A stretch of 64,000 bases of DNA from Alnus glutinosa (Eukaryota > Streptophyta > Magnoliopsida > Fagales > Betulaceae). Under the pieces are notes generated by a model that saw nothing but the letters and a program-made list of their open reading frames with translations, was not told the origin of the DNA and did no database searches. Positions 11,115 through 22,027 of the stretch are shown here, piece by piece (the stretch's first letter is position 1; every line of letters starts with the position of its first letter). The stretch lies in NCBI RefSeq assembly GCF_958979055.1, contig NC_084897.1:21625628-21689627 (forward strand), read 5' to 3'. A program made the position numbers and the translations under genes.

Positions 11115-13119
11115 TTAGCACTTGACTTCCTTCAACCCATGGGCAATGTAGATAAAGGTCGGATCAGTGGCCCCTTCCTTGTAATATGCAAAAACCAAGC
11201 TGCCATCATCATGCATGCTTTCCCCGACAAAACTGCCACAAAGATGAACTCAACTAATTAACAGTCTTCCCACAAAAGAAAACAAAAAAGAGTAATTCTG
11301 CATAATTATGAATACTTTCGGAGCAGGAAGCACATACAATTGGAGGTCACTGATCTTTGAAAGGAGGTACTTGGTTGCTCCCTCAATGTGCTTCTTAAAC
11401 AACGCTTGGTTCTCTGGATCCAATTTGGCTGCCAGATTCTTGATGTATCTCTTCATGAATGTGACAAACTGCTTCTTGTCAAAAGGAGGTTGTTCCTGCA
11501 AACAATACAAAACCTTTTGTTTAACGTACATCCTGTGCAGGAAGCACAAAGATAATAGCTACTAAAAGGAGTGAGCTTTCTCACCTGAAGCCTAAAGGTA
11601 TCCACGATGTCAACAACCTTGGCAACTTGATCATCAACACCTTCATCCTCATCTCCACCTTCTGCAGAAGGGTTTGCCCCAATGTCTACATCGACTGCTC
11701 CTTGAACAACCCACTGCCCAATAACAAAACATATACCAAAGTTAGATTATCTAATTCCTGCCAGTGCGGACATTTTTTTTGTACCATAGCCACAAAACAC
11801 AACATAACAATAGCAGAGGTTCAAGCTCTCCATCCCCTCAGAAGCGCAAACACTAATATGACACCAACAATTATGGACAACAAAACTCATAGAAGTAACA
11901 AATAAAAAGAGTTCCACCTTTCCTTCCACTTCCCACAGTATCCCATTCTCAATTTCCTTGTACGGGAACGAATCGGAGAGAAGCTCATCACCTGGAATTT
12001 CATCAATGAAGATCAGTTTGCAGCTCACGCATTATGATATTTCAAAAAGAATTTCCCACCTATGATCTAAAGGTCCACATGTGGTTCAAGAATATAACTA
12101 AAGCATAATGTCATTCTCACAAAGGTATCTTAAGAAACCACAACCACATAAATATTAACAACATAGGAAAGTTAGCAACCATAGCAAAGAAACTACAACC
12201 ATATACTCCATAACCCCACAATATACACAGTATATGGCATGCGTGAAGCTTACATTGACACGAGCAATGAATAACCATTAAAGATACTATATAGACTCTA
12301 CTGCTACTGCCTACCATAAGAGTAAGCAACGCTCTTAAAGTGTGCCACATACTCTGAAGAACCTTCTCCGGGCAAAGGCAAACTCCCGGAACAAACAACA
12401 CAAGCTTAAAAGCGCACACACACACACAAAGTACACAGTAGTTTATGTGCAAGCCACCAATTCATTTATTAGTGACATAAAACCGAAACGACTTGATAAG
12501 CCAAAAGCCGTTGCTGAGGAAATTGTAAAGGGGGGAAAGAAAAAAGCCAAAAACTTTGAAACCAGTATTTGGTTTGTCTCAATTTTCTGAAATTTAGAAG
12601 CTCAACCCGACTCATTCAACAGATCACGCCATGTCAATTGCGGAGAAATTCTTCCTTCCATAATAACAAAAAGCCCCAGTTATTAAAAAAATAAAAATTG
12701 TAATCTGTTCCTTTCCCATCGGTTTCTCAACAGCCAAACAGACCATAAGTTAATAGAAAAAGATAAAACTTCAACTTTAGCCCCCACAACTGACACTGTA
12801 CAAATCAGATTGAGAGAAACCAGAATCTATTAGATCTGATTGACAGAATTTCCCAAATCCTCAAACTTAGAATCTAATTAATATTTGAGCTTCAATTAGC
12901 TCACGTCATCCTTTCACGCTTAAATAGAACCAAGCCCAGAAAACAAAAATCGAAAATTTTACGTGCAACTGTGCAAGCGAGCAGCAGACAAAATTCTATC
13001 AGAAGAATTTTATATAGAGACAGAGAAAAAAACCCTATAAACCAATCCGAAAGAAAGAGATTATAATTGAAAAATAGAGAGAAAATTTTACCTGTGAGAA
13101 GATCCTGGTAAACTAGCAT
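11115..13119 (-). CDS. TCTP: Translationally controlled tumor protein (TCTP), copy 3
   Basis: Five exons on the minus strand: 13119-13092, 11991-11918, 11713-11585, 11495-11338, 11232-11115. Exon lengths (28, 74, 129, 158, 118) equal those of copy 2 exactly, giving 168 residues with no stops or frameshifts. The only residue difference seen is Ala108 instead of Val108; the final cysteine codon is TGC instead of TGT. Introns are also very similar, indicating a recent duplication. Same function expected: cytosolic growth and proliferation regulator. It keeps the long promoter shared with copy 1, including the telo-box near 13272-13280, which copy 2 lacks. Tail-to-tail with copy 2. Confidence 0.95.
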
Positions 13120-13215
13120 GGTTGCAGAGATTTTGTTCTTTTTTTCTCTGTAGAGAAATTGAAACGAAGTTTGAAAAGAACAAAAATCCGAAGGGGGGGG
13201 CTCAGAGACGGCGAG

Positions 13216-13223
13216 TATATATA
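13216..13223 (-). promoter_or_regulatory. TATA box of TCTP copy 3
   Basis: TATATATA lies about 100 bases upstream of the start codon at 13119, aligned with the TATA boxes of copies 1 and 2. A telo-box (CTAGGGTTT on plus strand, 13272-13280) lies about 55 bases further upstream. Confidence 0.7.
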
Positions 13224-13620
13224 GAGGGAGGGATAAGAAAGACCAGGGGTGATGAATTTAACAGGTTGGGTCTAGGGTTTGTTTGGAATTACAGTGTAGT
13301 AACTGTCTTCTAGTTTGAGTAGGAGACGAAGTAAGAGGCAGTGAAAAGACCAAAATAGGTCCTAGTTGTGTTGAAATTCTACTGCTGTCCTCCTGCTCTT
13401 TATAATATAACCGTTATTACTCTTTACAGTAGTAATTCTCTTCTTTTTTATAGTAGGTGATTTGAATTCTTTTTTGTTAAATAATTTAAATTTAAAAAAA
13501 AAAGAGAGACTAGGAAAGGAGGGGACAAAGCTCAATTGAACCGTTGTTTCAGCGTAAAATATATAAACATTCTTAATTGAAAATTTTGAAAAAAATCTTT
13601 AAAATGGTATAAAAAAAATA

Positions 13621-14311
13621 GATAATTGCACCGTTGGTCCCTGTGGTGTACCATAATTATTTTTCACTTCCTATAGTTTAAAAAGTTCATGGGAGGTCAT
13701 CGTGATATGCAATAATTACAAATTGATTCCTGGCGTCAAATTCTGTTAAAATTTTTAACAGATTCCGTCAAACGCCACGTCAACGCCACGTGTCGCCAAT
13801 AAGATGGAGACATGTGTCTACCGTAATAAAAAAAATATAAATTTATTAAAAAATAAATAAAAATACTTATTTTTTTATAAAAAAAATTCAAAAAAAAAAC
13901 AAAAAAAAAAAAAAAAGCTGAAGGGGTGGCCGCGCACCACCCCCAGTGGCTGCAGGGGGTGGCGCGCGGCCACCCCCAATGGCCTGGGGTTGGCGGCGCG
14001 CCACCCCCTTTCCCCATTTTTGTTTTTTTTTTTTTTTTTTAAAAAAAAAATAAGTATTTTTTAATTATTTTTTAATAAATTTATATTATTTTATTAAAAT
14101 TAGACATGTCAGCGCCACGTGTCACCAATAAGATGACAACACGTGGCGTTGACGTAGCATTTGACGGAATCTGTTAAAAATTTTAACAGAATTTGACGCC
14201 AGGGATCGATTTGTAATTATTGCATATCAGAAGGACCTCCCATAAACTTTTTAAACCATAGGGAGTGAAAAATAATTATGGTATACCACAGGGACCAACG
14301 GTGCAATTATC
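13621..14311. mobile_element. Long-armed foldback element with GC-rich core
   Basis: The left end GATAATTGCACCGTTGGTCC is inverted at the right end (GGACCAACGGTGCAATTATC). Arms of about 200 bp pair almost throughout, including CACGTGTC and TGTTAAAATTTTTAACAG motifs. The middle holds A/T tracts around a GC-rich core (13918-14010) full of GGGGTGGC/GCCACCCC and GGCGCGCC. No transposase. 691 bp overall. A truncated relative of the right arm is at about 51840-52330. Superfamily not determined. Confidence 0.8.
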
Positions 14312-15522
14312 CCTAAAAAAAATACTCTTTAGCATCGGCTCGTTAAAAAAAATCTCCAAAAATTCTTCTATTTTAATATAATCATTTTTTTATATAATAA
14401 ATAAAATCATATTAACCTATAAATAACAAATTTTATTTATAATAAAAAATAACTAAAAAGTCAACCTAAAAATTATTTTCAGGCCCTATTTGTTTATGAG
14501 TAAAATATTTATTCGAAAAATGTTTTTGGCTAAAAGCAATTTTCGAAAGAATCGATTATTTTTTATTGTTTGTTTGCAAAAATGGTGGAGAGGCTCGAAG
14601 CCGCTATGGAATCCATGGAAGGGTATGGTTGCCCAATTGGAGCAAGCCGGCGGTGGTAAAACAAAGTGGGAAATTTATCTATTTCAAGTGCCTGCGAATA
14701 TCCGTTTCATGTGGACATATTCCTTGTCAAAGCTCAGTGGGATAAGAACTAAGAATAAAGGTAACACATCTTTGACCGGTTTCTTTCTTTCGGTGGGGTG
14801 GCCCGGCAGCATTGGTGGGGCCAATTGATTGAAAAAAATAAAAAATAAAAAATTGGAGGGGGGTGAAAATGACCAATAAATATTGAAAATTAGTTCAAAA
14901 TAATGCTATTAAATAAACGGATATACGAATATCGTATAATTAAAATAATGTGACATTGAAAATTAGGCTATGATCTTCTTTTTTTTCTTCTTAAAATGTT
15001 AATCTAAAGATATAATAATTTAATGCAATATGTGTAATTGCGTATGAGTATTACATCTCAATTTTATTCAATGAATAATATTCTGTATATTACAAACTTT
15101 ATTGCCATTTTATCACAAATTATCATGTGATAGCCATCAATGATGCCTTCTTATGCATGAAATTTATGAATGATAAAGCTGTGTTATAGGCTTGATATAT
15201 CAAATTAAGATCTTAATCCGTTGTGTATAGTTAATCTAGTTCAAATAAACAAGATTTCATATTGAGTCAAAATATAATTTTTGTTTTCGAATTGTATATT
15301 GAATTTCAATTTTATTCACAAACTATCAATTGTCTTAATTTGGTTCATTAAATTTAAAAATACCACAATATTATCTATATTCGATTTTGTTATTATTATT
15401 GGAAGAACAATTGATGATGTGACAGCGTTTTTTTATACACGTACTTATGATCGATATTGGGATGACATGTTAGGTTACATACCAATCTAAAAATAAAACA
15501 AAAAATAAATGAAAATACTTTG

Positions 15523-15564
<42 letters not shown>

Positions 15565-16690
15565 GTACAAAATGATTGTCACATGAGTAAAAATTATTCG
15601 CATTGTAATTGTAAGATATTATAAATAAAAACGGTGTGCATTATTAAAGAAAATTGAAACAAATAATAATTTTCAATTTTCAAATTATTTAAATAAAAAT
15701 AGTGTACAAAAGGTCGCGATCACAGTAAATAGTACAAAACAATTACACACAATAATACAATACATGGTTCTTTAAATGTTAGATATGTCTAGAGTGGAGG
15801 CAACTACGCAATAATTCACTAATTAGATATGGAGTACAAAATTAAAATAAAGACAAAATAAAATAAAACCCAAAAGCTTAAAACACCTAATCTCAAATGG
15901 TTGGCTTAAATTAACTTTCTTTAAAACAATTTCTTCTTGGAAATCATATGAAAAGCAAGTTTGTTACTATAGATATAAATTAGTCATTTTCTTATTAGGG
16001 CATATGCACAAAATTACGCCCAATATGTTAGTGTTGCACGGTCTTTATGACCATGCCAGCACATGTGGCCTCCGACGTGCCTTTTGGCCTAGCTAATTAA
16101 TTTCATGGTACACTGGCAATGGCGATGGATCCCACTTTCACATAAATGTCCTTCATGGGTTGCTCTCCCATCTCATACCAGTACTTTGTTGTCTCTTCTC
16201 TAAATCTCTTGGTTAAAATAGCTCATCCTTACAAATGCCCTTATCTTATAAATTGTTTCTCTTTTATCTCTCTCTTTTTTTTCCTATTGGATTTAGAGAA
16301 GAAATTATTGATAATCTCTTAAGGGCATTGTATAATAAGAGAGTTTTCTGTTGTAACTTGTCTTAGCTTGAAACTTTCCTTAATATGAAACTTACCTTAA
16401 ATATAACTTGTCTTATCTTGAAACTTTCCTTAATATGAAACTTCCTTAAATAGAAGCTTCTCATTTTGGAAACTTGCTAAAAATGGAACATTGTAATTTG
16501 TATCCATAGAGGTTGAGTGACGTAAATAATCTTTTGACTTAAATTTTTTTAAGGAAAACATTTCATGCAAGTGTGATAAATTCAAATCACGATTCACATC
16601 CATGAAATAAATATTGGCATATACATAAGGCAGTAAATCAGTTAATTGAAGAACGTGCAAAGGTATAAATTTTAGGGAAAAATCATATTT
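14312..16690. other. AT-rich intergenic sequence
   Basis: No gene recognised. A (TA)n microsatellite lies at about 15531-15560. 14480-14590 shows a diverged repeat also hinted at near 1040-1100 and 9150-9250. An open frame at 14490-14828 has no recognisable domain. Confidence 0.4.
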
Positions 16691-16695
16691 AGTTA

Positions 16696-17467
16696 TGCTC
16701 CGTTTGTTTCGGTGTAAAATGATTTCGGTATTTTACAGTGTTTGTTATGGACGAAAATAATGGTTAACGAAAATCATTTTCAGTTTGACCGTAAAACTTT
16801 CTTTAATTTTTGGAAAACGATTTACGGTTTTAAAAACCATAAATCGTTTTCCGAAATTAAACTCTTTATCTTTACACGCATGTTTGATACCCGATTGTCG
16901 AAACCCGGCAATGGTCGGTCATCGAAATCTGGGTGGCACTGGAATCCGGCCACCGGAATACTGCCGAAGCGGGAATCTGGCGACATCCGACCACCGTCGC
17001 CGAAATGGTCAGAAGCCAGCCGGATCTGGCCAAAATGGCCGGAATCTGGTCGGATATGACCGGATCCGGCCGGATCTTGCCAAAATGGCCGGGATCCAGC
17101 CGGAATTGGATGGATCTGACGACTGATCCGGCTAGATCTGGCCAAAATGGATTGGATCCGGCCGGATTTGTATGGATCAGGCCACGGATCCTGGCCATTT
17201 CGGCCGGATCTGACGGGATCCGGAGGAGTCTGGCCGGAATCAGGCAATTTTGACCGAATTCGGCCAAACATGCTCACCGAAATCCGGCAACGGCGACCAG
17301 ACGTTGCCAGATTTCCGGCGACTGTTGCATTTTTCATATTTTGTAATTTTTTCGTGCGAACCAAACACCGAAAAATATTTTCGAGAATTTTTTTCTTTTT
17401 TTTTTTAAATGATTTCGTCGAAAATATTTTACGATAGAAACCATTTTATGTCGAAACAAACGGAGCA
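16696..17467. mobile_element. TIR element with GATCCGG-rich minisatellite core
   Basis: Terminal inverted repeats TGCTCCGTTTGTTTCG and CGAAACAAACGGAGCA are flanked by a TTA trinucleotide on both sides (16693-16695, 17468-17470), which suggests PIF/Harbinger-type duplication. Sub-terminal arms are AT-rich. The interior (about 16890-17300) is GC-rich and built of degenerate repeats of CCGGATCTGGCCAAAATGGC and CGGCCGGATC. Long open frames on both strands across this part are a by-product of the repeats, not genes. 772 bp. Confidence 0.75.
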
Positions 17468-17753
17468 TTAATATGTTTTCATTTGATTTTGATTTAGCAT
17501 TTAGGTTTCTAAATTTTTTCATAAAAGAGAAAAAAAAAATACAGGAAACTTTGTTTTCAAACATTGAAATAGAGGAATGACAAAGCCCTCGTGGATCACT
17601 TCTACACTATGATACTATGTAAAAATTTGTAATAAAATGTAAAATAAAAGTGAATATTGCAAAGAATAATAAAAGGAAAGAGTGACAAACAAGATTTGGG
17701 GTGGTTCAGTCTCAAAGGCTTACATCTACTACTAAAATTGTCATAATGATTAC

Positions 17754-19661
17754 TATTGAAAAAATATCCTGACCTGCCAAATATGAGCGGAGTCTAAAAT
17801 CTACCCGCCTAGCAATGATTAATGAATGGATTAGATCGGTTGGGCCAAACAACATCTAGGCCCAACAGCTCGTAACAGTAAGCTACTGAGTTGGACTCAT
17901 CCAAAATCGGTAAAATACCGAACTACCGAAAATAGTGGAACCTGTTCCAACAGATCATGCCATGAAGGCCGAATCATAAGGGAAGAAGCTTCCCTCGGCA
18001 AGACTCTAGTCCAAAGCAAACTCTATCACATATAGAGTTTGCTTGAGTTCAAATATTAGCCCGACAAGTCATCTAAGCCCAACATGTGGCCCAATGAAAA
18101 GAATGATTACTCTTGCTACTTTGCCTATAAATACCTCATTAATATAAATGTATGATTGATTGCTCTCTGTTATTCTAAAACTCTTGCAATCAGGTTAAAC
18201 ACTAATTTAAGTATCGGAGTGGGATTGTCGGGTTCCCCAACTTCCCCTCGATGCAGTTTTATTTCTCGTAGGCAAAGGCTTTCGAATATCAACACGTCAG
18301 CAGACAGGAATCTGTTCTAGCATATTAGCGTCGTCTGTGGGAAACGACTAACAATTCGTTTACTACTCATAAAATTCAAAATGGTGCGAACAATAGCCAC
18401 AACCTTAGGAATAAACAATCCCCGACCCGAGATTGGAGGACCATCCAACTAAAATGCAACAGATATGAAAGCTCGGATGGCTCAAATGTCTAGGGACATG
18501 GAGGCTCTAACTCAACAGAACATTCAATTTCTAGAATGAGCAAATTTTGGAAAAGCCCGAAGGGCACGAGGAAGGAGAGAGCAATACCCATGAGGAAGAA
18601 GATGGGGAGAGTCGAAGAGATCCTGAAAGAAGCCAGTCTGAAAATCAGTCTCGGCATGAGGGAAGGTAACAGAAACCCTCATCCTGGTGGAGACGTAAAC
18701 CCTTTTTTAGGGGGAGTCATAAATCCTCTGGTCAGAGAAATAAGGCTCACTGAAGTTATAACCTTTCTTGACGAAAAATACAAAGAGAAATACAACCGGC
18801 TTCAACCGGAGATCTAGCAGAGGAGTATGGGAAAAACTTCTCGAGTGGATGATATTCTAAACAGATCTTCCCCATTCACCGAGCAAATCACCGCAATTTA
18901 GCTCCCCGACAAATTTCAAATTTGAATCCCAAAATTTAAGATAGTTTTCGAAAGAACAGCTTGCAACACATACTCAAAAGTAAATCTCATATTGACTAAT
19001 ACAACCTGAGCCACTCTCGGGAAGTATTTGCCTCGGCAGAATCACACATAAAATTCATTTCACCGAAGCCATCTCAGATTAAAGGATTTGGGGGGTAACT
19101 GTTGGGAAAATATCCCGACCTGGCAGATATGGGCCGAGTTTAAAATCTCCCGAGCCCAGCAACAGTTAAGGAATGGATCAGATCGATTGGGCCAGTCAAC
19201 ATTTAGGCCCAACAGCTCGTAATAATAAGTTACCAAGTTGGACTCATCCAGAATCGATAAAATACCGTACCACTGAAAATAGCGGAACATGTTCCAACAT
19301 ATCATGGCATGAAGGCCAAATCATAAGGGAAGAAGCTTCCCTCAGCAAGACTCCTAATACAAAGCGGACTTTATCACATATAGAGTTTGCTTTAGTTCAA
19401 ATATTAGCCCGACAAGTCCTCTAAGCCCAACATGTGGCCCAATGAAAATAAGGATTACTCTTGCTACTCCACCTATAAATACCTCATTAATACACATGTA
19501 TGACTGATTGCTCTCTGTTATTCTAAAACTCTTGCAATCAGGCTAAACACTAATTTAAGCATCGGAGTGGGATCGTCGGGTTTTTCCCGACGCAGTTTTC
19601 TTTAGTGCAAGCAAAGGCTTTTGAAGATCAACACGTCACCAAACAGGAATCTGTTATAACA
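17754..19661 (+). mobile_element. Non-autonomous LTR retrotransposon, complete
   Basis: Two LTRs (17754-18322, 569 bp; 19100-19661, 562 bp) flank a 777 bp internal region. A perfect 5 bp target-site duplication ATTAC lies at 17749-17753 and 19662-19666. The 3' LTR begins TGTTGGGAAAATATCCCG and ends in ACA; the 5' LTR has decayed to TATTG. The internal region starts GCGTCGTCTGTGGGAAACGA, a motif common just inside gypsy-like elements, followed by an ATG frame (MVRTIATT) that soon stops. The 3' LTR is preceded by the purine tract AAAGGATTTGGGGGG. A CTATAAATACC promoter lies in each LTR. No gag zinc knuckle or pol, so movement would need a helper. Confidence 0.9.
18536..18817 (+). pseudogene. 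Gag-like remnant ORF inside the LTR element
   Basis: A 93-codon open frame, strongly charged, with EGNRNPHPGGDVNPF and FLDEKYKEKYNRLQ segments. Its position after the LTR matches where gag would begin in an autonomous relative, but no gag domain can be recognised. Probably residual coding sequence of the parental element. Confidence 0.35.
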
Positions 19662-19871
19662 ATTACGTTTTACTTTTATTCAACTTGATGTGTTTACAAT
19701 ACAAAAGTTTATATTTATAAAAACAATGTGGTAGGTGGAGAGAATACAATAAAGTTAATTAAATCCTAGAGATTTTATTACAATACACAACTAATCAACT
19801 TTGGTAGATTGCTCGATAAGGAAATTAAATTAAACCCAAGAAAAGTATTGGCTATGTTTGGTAAGATAAAT

Positions 19872-20005
19872 GATACAAATATATTCCCTACACATTCTTC
19901 ATACAACCAAGTTTCAAATTCACCATTGAATTTGTGAGACCCAATTTGGGTCTCATAAATCCAATCATGAATTTGAAAATGAGATGTGTAGGAGATGTAT
20001 TTATA
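19872..20005. mobile_element. Foldback MITE, copy A
   Basis: A palindromic element with centre GAGACCCAATTTGGGTCTC (about 19938-19956) and flanks CAAATTCACCATTGAATTTG and CATGAATTTGAAAATGAGATG. It is closely related to 25841-25966, in intron 2 of the RFI2-type gene. Outer arms (GATACAAATATATT and GATGTATTTAT) are inverted. Confidence 0.65.
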
Positions 20006-20396
20006 TAATTTATCGTTTGATAATTTTTTTGTTCAAAGAAAATACTAATAAAAAGTTATTGATGTGATATAAAATAAAATGAAGTTTTGAATTTTTTGTA
20101 AGAAAAAGTGAAAAATGTTGTTAAAAAATAATTGCTGTGATATAAAAAGTAAAAAAAAAAAAAATTGTTTGATAATAGAAATGTTTTGAAGTTGATATTT
20201 ATAGAGAGAGAGAAAAAAAAAGGAGTTTGCCAAACAAAGCCCTTATATTCTAACATCTACAATAACATCCCCAACACAAATTAAAAGTAGATGTGAAAAT
20301 ACAATCAATAATCTCAAATTAAAAAGAACAAAGGAAAAAAAAAAAAAAAAAATTGGCTAGCACTTAATGGATGAGACACTGCCTAAGAGCATTCTT

Positions 20397-20875
20397 AGTA
20401 GCCTCATCAAATTTTACTCATCAAAGTAGCTAAAAATCATTTTTCTCTATTCTAGTGAGCCATTTTTAAAATTTTTCCTATCAGCCTCACCATTTTAACT
20501 ATTTATTATTATTATTTTATTTAAATAATATTTTTTCATATTTGTTTATTATTTATCTATTTAATCTTTTTATAAAGAATCCTTCATATCCATGAAATAA
20601 GGACATTATCGTGTGAGAGATATGAGAGATGTGAGAAGAAAATGAGAGAAAAAAGGAAAAAAGTGTGCTGATCATGTAAAAGAGAAATGTGAAACAAAAT
20701 TTGATGAGTGAGTTGGTGAGTGAATATTACTCATTAGAATTGGTGAGTAATTTCACTCATCAAAACTTTTTGGTTAAAATGGTGAAGCTGTTGTGAGTGA
20801 TTTGTTAGTGTTTTCATCAAATTGGCTTACCAAAATAACTAAAAAGCTATTTTGACGAGGCTACTAGGAATGCTC
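20397..20875. mobile_element. PIF/Harbinger-like MITE
   Basis: The terminal inverted repeats GAGCATTCTTAGTAGCCTC and GAGGCTACTAGGAATGCTC have one mismatch. They are flanked by TAA on both sides (20394-20396 and 20876-20878). 479 bp, AT-rich, non-coding. GAGCATTC-type ends with TAA/TTA duplications are characteristic of PIF/Harbinger (Tourist-like) elements. Confidence 0.8.
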
Positions 20876-20879
20876 TAAT

Positions 20880-21839
20880 AGAGGGGCAGTTCGTGGTGTC
20901 CACCTTCCACCGGCTCTTTTATATTAGTAATGTATAATTGTATTTTTACATTTAATTTTGTTATCTATTTCACTTAAAAGCTTATAGAGATTTCATACTC
21001 AAAATACATTAAACTCAAATCTCAAATCTATCAAATCCAAAAATAAAAATAAAAATGCTGAGTATCAGATCTTTAAAGTAAAAAAACCGGAAACAAAAGG
21101 GGTCCCAACTTGATGTTTCTTCAAAAACAAAAACTTGTTTAAAACGTGCTTCAATAATGTAATAGTATTCATACCCTGCTACCCTATTAATGAATTCCAA
21201 ACATTGATCCACTAGAGCACAACCACTACACCAAGCTTAACTTACAAAATTTGACGCTAAATGCAATATCCTATCTTTAAAAATTCGAATTCTTTGAGCA
21301 AAAAGCTTGAAAGAATGTTTGCAAGGAAAGAAAAGAAAAGAAAAGAAAAGAAAGAGAAAGAAAAAGAAAAAGAAAAAGAAAAAGAAAAAGAAAAAGACGT
21401 AAAATAAATTAATTATCCTTGAAGATTTCGATGAGGCCTAATTGACTTCTTTCTAAATGGGCTACCCGTTTTCAAAGGCCTGGTACACCCGGACCAAGTC
21501 TAATCGAAATACCAACTCCTACAAACCAACGAAAAAAAGCCGAAAACATTGGCGCAGAGCCGCAGACCAACAATATTAAAAGGAAGAAAATAAAAATAAA
21601 AAATTCTAGGCAACCACAACATCAACTAAAATCCAACCGCACAAACTCCCCAACTCGATCCTGGCCGTCATTTCCACCACTAGGACAGCGGTTATTACAA
21701 CCTCTCTAACAACAATCCAACCCCCAAATCTAACGGTCCGAATCCGGAGAGAGAAACCAATCGAAAGAGAGAAAAACAACGGGAGATAGAGACATACACA
21801 GATTTTCTATTCGGACATATTTTCACATCCCAAGCCATC

Positions 21840-21840
<1 letters not shown>
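20880..21840. other. Region upstream of the RFI2-type gene
   Basis: Contains a purine microsatellite (AAAAG/GAAAAA repeats, about 21329-21396) and then the likely promoter region of the plus-strand gene at 22028. No separate gene recognised. Confidence 0.4.

Positions 21841-21841
<1 letters not shown>

Positions 21842-21873
<32 letters not shown>
21842..21873. repeat. (CT)n microsatellite in 5' leader
   Basis: About 16 CT dinucleotides roughly 155 bases upstream of the start codon at 22028. CT/GA repeats are common in plant core promoters and 5' untranslated regions. Confidence 0.8.
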
Positions 21874-21875
<2 letters not shown>

Positions 21876-22027
21876 GCTAAAACATTGATTCAAGGTAGAG
21901 ATTCGTGCGACGTCGTTTCGTGACCCCAAATCCTTTTCATGATCGGAACCCGGGCTTCAGAGTCGGAGATTTAGATTTCAAAACGGTGCTGTTTCGGTAG
22001 TTAGGGTTTTCTAAAGGGGTTGTTTTC

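Larger units (their letters stand above)
10480..13220. repeat. Right arm of the TCTP inverted repeat
   Basis: Reverse-complement counterpart of 4300-6790, covering TCTP copy 3 with its introns and 3' flank. It is interrupted by a MITE at about 10551-10754 absent from the left arm, and has small indels in introns. Further upstream, 13220-13380 matches copy 1 but not copy 2. Confidence 0.85.

Noticed and set aside
14490..14828. 112-codon plus-strand frame
   Set aside because: Begins in a diverged repeat also seen elsewhere in the window; no family resemblance.
16822..17364. Long overlapping open frames on both strands (up to 180 codons)
   Set aside because: They arise from GC-rich degenerate minisatellite repeats inside a TIR element; no domain, and frames exist on both strands.
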